Program-made: the position numbers and the translations under genes | Shown: positions 58,242 through 64,000 of the stretch, one piece after another | Layout of the letters: every line of letters starts with the position of its first letter | How positions within the stretch are numbered: the stretch's first letter is position 1 | Assembly (NCBI GenBank): GCA_021018995.1 | Contig: CM037590.1 | Location: forward strand, 43,092,287 to 43,156,286 | Direction: 5' to 3' | DNA length: 64,000 nt | Source: Chloranthus sessilifolius | Taxonomy: Eukaryota; Streptophyta; Magnoliopsida; Chloranthales; Chloranthaceae | Notes under the pieces: generated by a model | The model's database searches: none | What the model was told of the DNA's origin: nothing | What the model saw: the letters and a program-made list of their open reading frames with translations, nothing else

Positions 58242-59565
58242 CTAAAACTCCCCCACAGCAGCTGGATCAGCCTGATCCTGGTCACCATCCTCACCATCAT
58301 CATCGTCATCATCCGAACCAACAACACACTCATCTGTAGGCATGTTGAGACCTGCGCCTGATGTCGAAGGGTGGTGAACTGACGCTTGGATGCCGGCCAT
58401 GTACGTGGCATAGTCTGTGGGGAATCCATGCTGCATCAAATACGTCAGAGCCCCGCCATGTATTTGTAACTCGTGGCTCATAGAGCTGGTATGCTGTGTG
58501 AGCTCCTGAATCTACTGGCTCACGGTAGTCATCTGGCGAGTGAACTCGGACAGGGTGAGTATGTCGGTCTGTGGAGGCTGATAGGGTGCAAGAGCATCAG
58601 GCTCTGCATCCTCCTCTTCATCCTCATTTGGTACTATTGCACTCTTGGGAGCTTTAAGCAGCCGATTGTAAGTCCGACCCCAACTGACAAGCTTATACAG
58701 CTTCAAACAGTCCGTGGATCGTGGCTCAGTAGGGGGAATATCATATGCTGGGCCCGCACGATAATTTTCTATCATAACCGAAATTAGACGAGCATATGGG
58801 ATGCCCTTCTTCAATTTCTTCACTTGCTTGCCCATCTTCTCGCGAGCTTTAATAATCCCCTTAAATATAATTTCGGGCCTTTGAACCACCGTTCCTTAAA
58901 AAGCGGCGAATAAAATCTATTGGATGGGGTCATGTGGTATTTCAGTTTATGGCGAATGGGTAAAGGTGGCCTTGAAAATCATAGAGAATCCACATATTGT
59001 CAGGCATTTGTGATCGGGTGATAGCCTTACCAGACCCATGACGACCTTAGGTCATTTGTTCGATAACCTCTTTGACTGGGACAGATTTAGGGAAAGGAGG
59101 ACCCAAACCCATAGTCGATGAATGTGCGAGAGGGCAACGCATTACCACAGCAATGTCCTCTAGATCGAAGGCGTAGTCACGCCCATCAATCGAGGTGTAA
59201 ATTTTCTTTCCATCCTCCTTGCGCATGCGCTGATAAAACAAGCGCACTAGACAGGGATAGAAATGATCACTAAAGGCAGAACAGAGCGAGGTGAGGTGGG
59301 CTTTCTCCAAATAATCGGACGTTGACTGAGTGGTGGTCTGTTGATCAAACAGTTTGGGATGAAAGACCCACTCAGTAGCAAAGCCCTTGATGCTCCAAAA
59401 TTCATTGGGTTGCTCTCTAATAGGTGGAGGCACAGGCTGGACAGGGGGTGGATTCGGTTGTGGTGGTGTCTTAGCCGACTGTGAAGGGTGGCGTGAAGAG
59501 CGAGCTCTAGAAGCCGGTCTTTTGGAGGTAGGGACCTTTGGGGTGGTGTGTTTCTTAGGCCCCAT
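58242..59565 (-). pseudogene. Putative plant transposon protein (Transposase_32-like)
   Basis: Large plant ORFs of this type accompany LTR elements; their biochemical role is not established. From the ATG at 59565 the product has a basic/Pro-rich N-terminus (MGPKKHTTPKVP), then a globular part (FHPKLFDQ, LVRLFYQRMRKEDGKKIY, DGRDYAFDLEDIAVVMRCPL). An in-frame TAA at about 59046 and further stops near 58930 and 58940 follow, with a frame change near 58890. The ORF then resumes with GIPYARLISVMIENYRAGPAY and CLKLYKLVSWGRTYNRL, an acidic patch, and (after an in-frame TAG near 58510) a Gln/His-rich region with a poly-Asp tract before the stop at 58242. The layout suits the PF20167 type; this call is from recognition only. 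Confidence 0.5.
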
Positions 59566-59975
59566 AAATAAAATGGCAGAAACCAACCCAAAATATTAAA
59601 AACAACAGAAAATGTAAGCCATAAGAAAGGGTTTTACCTAGAAAAGCCCCAAATGGTTTGCTCAAGCTTTCAATGCGTGCAATCCAAGGTCCGTGCAAAT
59701 CTGTTGAATCCTTGATTTTGGCCAAAAATTTGCAAGAGAACCCAAGAAAATCCGAAAATCCTCAAGAACCCTAAACCCTAACTCTATTTACAAAGCCTAA
59801 AATGTCAAAACCCCAAAAAATAGAACCCCACTTGAAAATTCCCTCGATTCAAATTCGATGGTGAATTCAAGTCGACCCTCGATTTTGAAATCGACCCTCG
59901 AAATCCCTATAGTTTGTCAGGCTGCATTTTCGGTCAAAATTGCCTAATTACTATTCATCCAAAATCGACCCTCAA
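59566..59975. repeat. Upstream region with TCGACCCTCGATTT motifs
   Basis: Non-coding. It has four or five TCGACCCTCGA/TTCGATGG motifs at 59850-59975, the same family as in the neighbouring LTRs; they continue beyond the inserted LTR at 62340-62370. It was therefore one region before the LTR inserted. Confidence 0.6.
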
Positions 59976-62336
59976 TGTAATATCCCTTATATTTTTGGCT
60001 TATTTTTCATTTACCTCGGTAAGGGTGTCCGAAAATTATTGTAGAATATTTTTGGATTTTTGGTAAGCTAAGGCTATAATAAGATAAATGACTGAAGGAA
60101 TTTGTCTCGAGAGGTGTGCAAGTCATGTAATTGATGACTCACACAATAACGTAGGTGTTTGTGTTTAGCATGGGATATCTTTTCAACTAAAGTGGATAAA
60201 TTATAAAATAATAAAATCTAGACATTTGTATTGCTTGGCTTTTGGTTATAAGAAAGATTGAAAGAGAAGTTTAACTTCTCTCTCTCTCGTGGGAAATTTT
60301 ACAAGCCTCTAAGGCCTTGCCTCATTTTGATCCTAGATCTAGAAAGCTTGAGAATTACTCTCCCCATCCCTACCGTTGATAAGCTCTCTATTGAAATTCA
60401 GATTTGTTTGGGTTATTGGAAGAGAAGGATAGGGGAGTGGATATTGAGAAAAAGGGGATCATCACTGCACTAAGGAGAGGTTTGAGTGGCCACCTCATTA
60501 GAATGATGAACTGATTTGAAGATCTAAATAGTTAAGCTTTGGAGATGAGTTCCGGTGCGTGAATTGGTGCAATGAAAGCAACGATTTAAACTATAAGAGG
60601 TAGGTCCTTGAAACCTCCTTGTGTCATTTTAATTTATGTTTTGTTTAGATTTGAATGAGGTGTGTTCATTATAAATCAGATGGTTGTGGTTGAATATGAG
60701 AGAAAGAATTCAGACATGAAATTTTTGACAGCCACAGAACCAGACAATTTCGAGGGTCGATTTTCAAATCGAGGGTTGAATTTGGAATTTGACCATCAAT
60801 TTGAAATTCGATAATCGAAATCTGTTTTTATAAGCCTGAAGCAAATTTTGAAAATCGAGGGTCGATTTCCAATTCAAGGGTCGAATTTGGAAATCGACCA
60901 TCGAATTGAAAATCGAGGGTCGATTTTCTAATTTTTGTGACTGATGAGATTTTTGAAATTCGAGGGTCGAAATTGAATTCGACCATCAATTTTCAAATTC
61001 GACCCACGAATTTGACTTCGAGGGTCGAATTCTATCCTATTTCTGGCCTTTGAAATTTTGTCGGATTTTTCTCGGCAAACTTTTGGTTTGATTTTTGGTT
61101 CTATATTAACACTGAGAGTGTTAATATATGTGGTTTTGAATGTTGGGAGTCCTTTGTGAGGACTGCTTATGCTTGCTTTCGAACCTTCTTTGTTGAGGTA
61201 GGGGAACCCTATATTTAATTTGCATTGAATTATAAGTATAACTGTTTTGACTGTTTGATTCAAGAAGCAGAATTATTGGAATTCTGTTGCACACAACATG
61301 AATAAAACTCTGAATATATAACACAAACCCAAAAAATTTGAAACTTTGTTATGACTAAGAACTTCAAAATTTGAACCTCAGAACCTCAGTAAATTTTTGA
61401 ATCAGAACTTCGAAAATATCAGTAATCAGATATGAATAATAAGCTTTGATATATGTTAGCATTTGCATTCGATTTGAGGTACGTCAGAACGATGCCCTAG
61501 ATTCTACCAACCGTGTTGACGGTATTACTTTTGCACAAGTTTCCCTCATAGCGTAGGGGCTCGTTGCACTTCAGAAATGGGTTCATGAACGACGATGGTC
61601 AGTAGGGTTTTCCCATCGGTCACGTAGTCCGCTCTCATGCTATAGGAAATTTGGGAGATAAAATTAAGTTATAAATTTAAGACAAGAAGCATGCTAATTC
61701 AGAAGATTTTTGAATACATTAGATTTATGTTATCAAATTTAACTCGGGATTAGAACTGGAGATTTAGTTTGCAAAGCATCATTTGAAAATCATATTTGTT
61801 CCGATTTCTATCTTTTGAAAACCTTACTTATAATAAGATGCAATAGATTTGTTTCCTCTATTGGGCTTTGTTGTTAACTCACCCTCGACTATACGTCACA
61901 GGTGCTGAGACTGACTTGGGTCAGAGGATCTGGAGGACTCCGATTACATTCTCGAGGAGGAATTTGACATACCAGCTGAGGAGTTTTTCCCTTGATCCTA
62001 GATCCCTTATTTTTGGTACTTTTGTCAGAATATTATTTTGAATATTGGGCCCTAGGCCATTATTTTGGTTCTTTTGATATCACTCGAGGAACCATTATTA
62101 TGAACCACTATTTTAGGTGTTGGATTGGCCATCACCGGTGGTTCTTATTGGCTCCTCACAGTGATATATTTTTTTGGTATAGAAAGCTTTTGTTTTGGAT
62201 TATTATATGCTTTGCCTCTGTCTTTAGATCTTTGTTATGTTGTCGGCTTCTGTTTGTTACGGCTTATTGAGAAATCAATAAGTTGATGAACTGGCCTTTC
62301 CTATACCTTAGGAATTTGAAAAGTCGGGTCGTCACA
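59976..62336 (+). mobile_element. Solo LTR, Ty3/gypsy LTR family III, inverted
   Basis: 2.36 kb, sense on the + strand: TGTAATATCCC to GGGTCGTCACA. It is homologous to the reverse complement of 53905-56144, including the hairpin block (61862-61890, eroded), GCGTAGGGGCTCGTTGCACT, and the outer end. Flanks CTCAA and CTCCC match at 3 of 5 bases. No primer site or polypurine tract adjoins it. Confidence 0.75.
60740..61030. repeat. Motif array, TTCGAGGGTCGAATT type
   Basis: About ten copies of CGAGGGTCGA with AATTCGACCATCGAATTG-like partners over 290 bp, the complement of the array in the inverted sister LTR. Confidence 0.85.
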
Positions 62337-62755
62337 CTCCCTTTTGATTTTCGACCCTCGATTTTGAGATACCTGTTGCCTTCAAAATTTTCAAAATTTT
62401 GGAATTTTAATCCATGTCCTTGGGTCCAAATTGACCTCCTTTGAGCCCATTTCATTCCATATAGGTAACCCGGCTGTGTTGTAACTATCAAAGCTGAATT
62501 TATTTTGAAAAATTAAATGAAGTAGCTTAAAAATTGGCCTGATTTATTTCATAGGCCCATTCGGGGTAACATCGACATGGTTGGTCTAAGTCCCAAAATT
62601 TCACGGTTTCCATGAGATAAGGACTTTTAAACAGGCACAACATTAATAATACATTGGATCGCCAAAAATTTACTCGCCAAAATTTTATATATGTATAAAA
62701 ATACATCACAAAAAGTCTAAATGCAATACATCCCATATGCATTTTCTCAACAAAG
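62337..62755. other. 3' region of chromovirus, no LTR recognised
   Basis: Non-coding stretch after the chromodomain stop on the minus strand. No polypurine tract or LTR start could be found before the inserted solo LTR. Confidence 0.4.
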
Positions 62756-64000
62756 TCAATCAAAAAGGTGCGGAAATTGTTCTCGGAGTTCAGCTTCCTG
62801 CTCCCAGGTGGCTTCCTCCGGTGTATGATTCCTCCAACAGACGAGAACCAAAGGAATCCTCTTAGTACGTAGGATCTGCTCCTTACGATCCAAAATCTGA
62901 ATCGGGTCCTCAATCACCTTCAAACCATCCTGAAGCTCTATGGGTTGGTAATCAAGCATGTGAGTCGGGTCACGTATGTATCAACGTAGCATCGACATGT
63001 GGAAGACGTTGTGCATGCTGGATAATTGTGGCGGTAGCGCCACTCGGTATGCAACCTCTCCGACTTGACCTAATATCTCAAAAGGCCCAACGTACCGAGG
63101 ACGCAGCTTCCCTCATTTGTCGAATCGTATCACACCTTTCGTAGGCGAAATTCGAACAAAAACATTGTCGCCGACCAAAAAATCAATTGTTTAGCAACAA
63201 ATTCTTTGTGTGAATACGTATTAAGTGAGTAAATGCACATTAACGTACTCAAGCGTACCTGAAAATCCACATGTCTCCGTTTGAGATCGGTGTAGCGCTC
63301 GACGACTACGAGCTACTAGTCTCTCATGAATCAACCGAGCAGTTCGATAAATGCGCAGAACTATCTCAGGTCCGATAATTAGCTTCTCACCCACTTCTTC
63401 CCAGTTTAACGACGATCTGCACCTCCATCTATATAAAGCCTCGAACGGTGCCATACCGATACTAGCTTGGAAACTATTATTATAAGCGAACTCGATTAGA
63501 GGTAAGTGTTGGTCCCATGACCCATGAAAATCCAACATGCAAGCTCTCAGCATGTCCTCAATGATCTGATTCACTTGCTCAGTCTGACCATCGGTCTGTG
63601 GGTGAAATGTCGAGTTGAAGTCGAGACGAGAACCCATTCCTTCTTGAAACCGCTGCCAAAAGTGTGAAGTAAACAACGGGTCCCTGTCTGACACAATACT
63701 AGCAGGTATACCATGCAATCGAATGATCTCCTTGAGATACAACTTTGTAAGTCTATTGGCTGTATACGTAGTATTGTATGGTAGGAAATGAGTAGACTTG
63801 GTTAACCGATCGACAATGACCAAGATGGCATTGTTCTTCCTCAGTGTTTTCGGCAAACCAAGGATAAAGTCCATCGAAAAAGCTTCCCATTTCCACTCGG
63901 GTACAGGTAAAGGTTGCAATAATCCTGCTGGATTCTAATGATCAACCTTAACCTGCTGACAAACCAAGCATCACGATAGGTACTCAGCGATGTCGCGTTT
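62756..64000 (-). pseudogene. Ty3/gypsy chromovirus integrase and chromodomain, decayed
   Basis: The 3' end of pol, which integrates the element cDNA and targets chromatin. Reading leftwards from 64000: the end of the integrase zinc finger (CLVCQQVK) with two in-frame stops; then an open frame (63919-63259) with the catalytic core, including MDFILGLPK (first Asp), SDRDPLFTSHFW (second Asp), HPQTDGQTEQVNQIIED (Glu) and FAYNNSFQASIGMAPFEALY. An 83-bp insertion (63258-63176) interrupts the C-terminal part, which resumes with VGDNVFVRISPTKGV and has TGA stops at 63113-63115 and 62981-62983. A chromodomain follows (IQILDRKEQILRTKRIPLV, WRNHTPEEATWE), with stop at 62756. Clade is chromovirus, probably Tekay/Del. 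Confidence 0.85.

Overview
This window reads as nuclear DNA of a flowering plant, most likely a eudicot with a large, transposon-rich genome. The evidence is Ty3/gypsy chromovirus LTRs and pol remnants, CACTA, PIF/Harbinger, Mutator-like and hAT-like elements, long (TA)n tracts, and decayed plant gene pieces with GT-AG introns (F-box, FCA, molybdate-anion transporter, AIM1-type multifunctional protein, aspartyl protease, DUF1985). I see no intact host gene, rRNA gene, organellar segment or bacterial-style operon. The species cannot be named from the sequence.

Layout: 1-3159 is the 5' end of a minus-strand Ty3/gypsy element (broken gag, Met-tRNA primer site, 2.6 kb LTR) inserted into a DUF1985-type gene at 3160-5232, itself probably Mutator cargo. 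8.7-10.1 kb is a compound palindromic tandem repeat. 11.45-15.05 kb holds two blocks (A, B) that recur at 52.1-52.9 kb (A') and 47.1-50.4 kb (B'). 15.4-18.1 and 24.1-26.8 kb are related solo LTRs. Between and beyond them lie an aspartyl-protease fragment, a CACTA-like MITE, and a minus-strand F-box gene. That gene appears to be scattered over 19.8-33.4 kb by a small non-autonomous LTR element, a solo LTR, a MITE, a Harbinger-type element and a Tat-like LTR. 33.4-42.5 kb is best read as one CACTA-like element carrying minus-strand fragments of at least three unrelated host genes. 53.9-62.3 kb holds two inverted copies of another LTR family around a decayed 'putative plant transposon protein' gene. 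62.8 kb to the end is the integrase/chromodomain end of another decayed chromovirus.

Two points stand out. First, the candidate gene-capturing CACTA element. Second, at least eight arrays of short self-complementary motifs, most centred on TCGA, ATCGAT or TTAA, each with its own motif, sitting in LTRs of several families, in an intron and in other repeats. Coordinates of repeats and element ends are hand-read and may be off by some bases.
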